Assembly: GCA_016870235.1 (NCBI GenBank)
Contig: VGCB01000222.1
Span: 1-5,483 of the forward strand
DNA from: Actinomycetota bacterium
Lineage (GTDB): Bacteria; Actinomycetota; Thermoleophilia; Gaiellales; Gaiellaceae
Length of the DNA: 5,483 bases
Direction: 5' to 3'
Shown here: one piece after another, positions 5,091 through 5,483 of the stretch
Layout of the letters: each line of letters starts with the position of its first letter
Numbering within the stretch: position 1 is the stretch's first letter
Notes under the pieces: model-generated
Seen by the model: the letters and a program-made list of their open reading frames with translations, nothing else
Databases searched by the model: none
Told to the model about the DNA's origin: nothing
Made by a program: the position numbers and the translations under genes

Positions 5091-5483
5091 ATGGAAGCGA
5101 ACAGGGTGCTCATTCCGAAGACGCCCGCCGAGGCCGAGAAGGCGTTCGGCGCCGGCACGGGCGTCACGGTGATCGCGGGTGGGACGATCGTCATGCCCGA
5201 GATCACGATCGGCCGGCTCCGGCCGAAGAAGGCGATCCTCCTCACGCAGGCCGGCCTCGGCGGCATCGAGCGAGGGAACGGGTGGATCACGATCGGCGCC
5301 GCGACCCCACTGGCCGACCTCGTCGGCCTCCCCGCTCCGGTCGGCCCGTGCGCCGCCAACGTCGCCGACGTCGAGATCCGCGCGCAGGCGACGCTCGGCG
5401 GCAACCTCTGCGCGGGCGTGGGCCCCGAAGCGCCGCGGGGCGACCTCCAAGGGGCGCTCCTCGCGGTCGGCGCCACGGCCCGA
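5091..5483 (+). CDS. FAD-binding (medium) subunit of a xanthine dehydrogenase/CO dehydrogenase-type molybdenum hydroxylase, cut by right edge
   Basis: The 131 residues seen match the N-terminal FAD domain of the medium subunit (CoxM/HcrB-like; PF00941 type) of molybdenum hydroxylases. This subunit passes electrons from the Mo/Fe-S subunits to an acceptor through FAD. Visible features: TPAEAEKAF (11-19), typical of the start; AGGTIVMPEI (28-37), the first flavin-binding loop, with Ile where many homologues have Asp; WITIGAATPLADL (65-77); and RAQATLGGNLCAG (98-110), the second flavin loop, followed by RGDLQGALLAVGA. The ATG is 3 nt after the tautomerase stop with no strong ribosome site of its own, so translation is probably coupled. 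The Fe-S and molybdopterin subunits are expected to the right of the window. Substrate unknown: the family oxidises purines, aldehydes, N-heterocycles, aromatic CoA esters or CO. Confidence 0.88.
   Translation, partial: MEANRVLIPKTPAEAEKAFGAGTGVTVIAGGTIVMPEITIGRLRPKKAILLTQAGLGGIERGNGWITIGAATPLADLVGLPAPVGPCAANVADVEIRAQATLGGNLCAGVGPEAPRGDLQGALLAVGATAR

Overview
The window is GC-rich (roughly two-thirds G+C by eye, with strong G/C preference at third codon positions). It uses GTG as well as ATG starts and packs genes with ATGA stop/start overlaps. One promoter looks leaderless (TANNNT-type -10 about 8 nt before an ATG). Together this fits a high-GC soil or aquatic bacterium, most likely an actinobacterium (for example a Thermoleophilia-like lineage), though a high-GC proteobacterium cannot be excluded from one window. 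No rRNA, tRNA, CRISPR array or intact transposase gene is visible.

Layout. (1) Positions 3865 down to 1 on the minus strand hold a tight catabolic operon: a FadR-type GntR regulator, a CaiB/BaiF (class III) CoA-transferase, a hydroxymethylglutaryl-CoA lyase-family enzyme, and the N-terminal 317 residues of a HyuA-type hydantoinase/oxoprolinase/carboxylase subunit that runs off the left edge. The first two junctions are 4-nt ATGA overlaps. The third junction carries a perfect 26-bp inverted repeat (969-1049) that looks like an inserted REPIN/MITE. This repeat has replaced the natural end of the lyase gene and supplies its stop codon. (2) Positions 3866-4247 contain no intact gene. They hold the regulator's probable leaderless promoter with an overlapping operator, a remnant of the last two membrane helices of what looks like a transporter, and a cluster of palindromic repeats (4148-4250). 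(3) Positions 4248-4850 encode a TetR-family regulator on the minus strand, whose TAG stop lies inside the second repeat copy. (4) An 18-nt TGTTAC-N6-GTAACA palindrome separates TetR from a divergent plus-strand operon. That operon consists of a 60-residue 4-oxalocrotonate tautomerase-family protein and, 3 nt later, the FAD-binding subunit of a molybdenum hydroxylase, cut by the right edge.

How they work together. In the left operon, the CoA-transferase would activate a carboxylic acid to its thioester and the lyase would split a 3-hydroxyacyl-CoA into acetyl-CoA plus a keto compound. The ATP-dependent HyuA-type enzyme could act on a cyclic amide or, as in acetone/acetophenone carboxylases, on a ketone. 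The GntR protein probably senses a carboxylate and represses its own operon. In the right operon, a molybdenum hydroxylase and a tautomerase would hydroxylate and isomerise an aromatic, heterocyclic or aldehyde substrate under TetR control. Substrates are not determined by the sequence. The most unusual observation is that two unrelated palindromic repeat families both sit exactly at gene 3' ends and both provide the stop codon.
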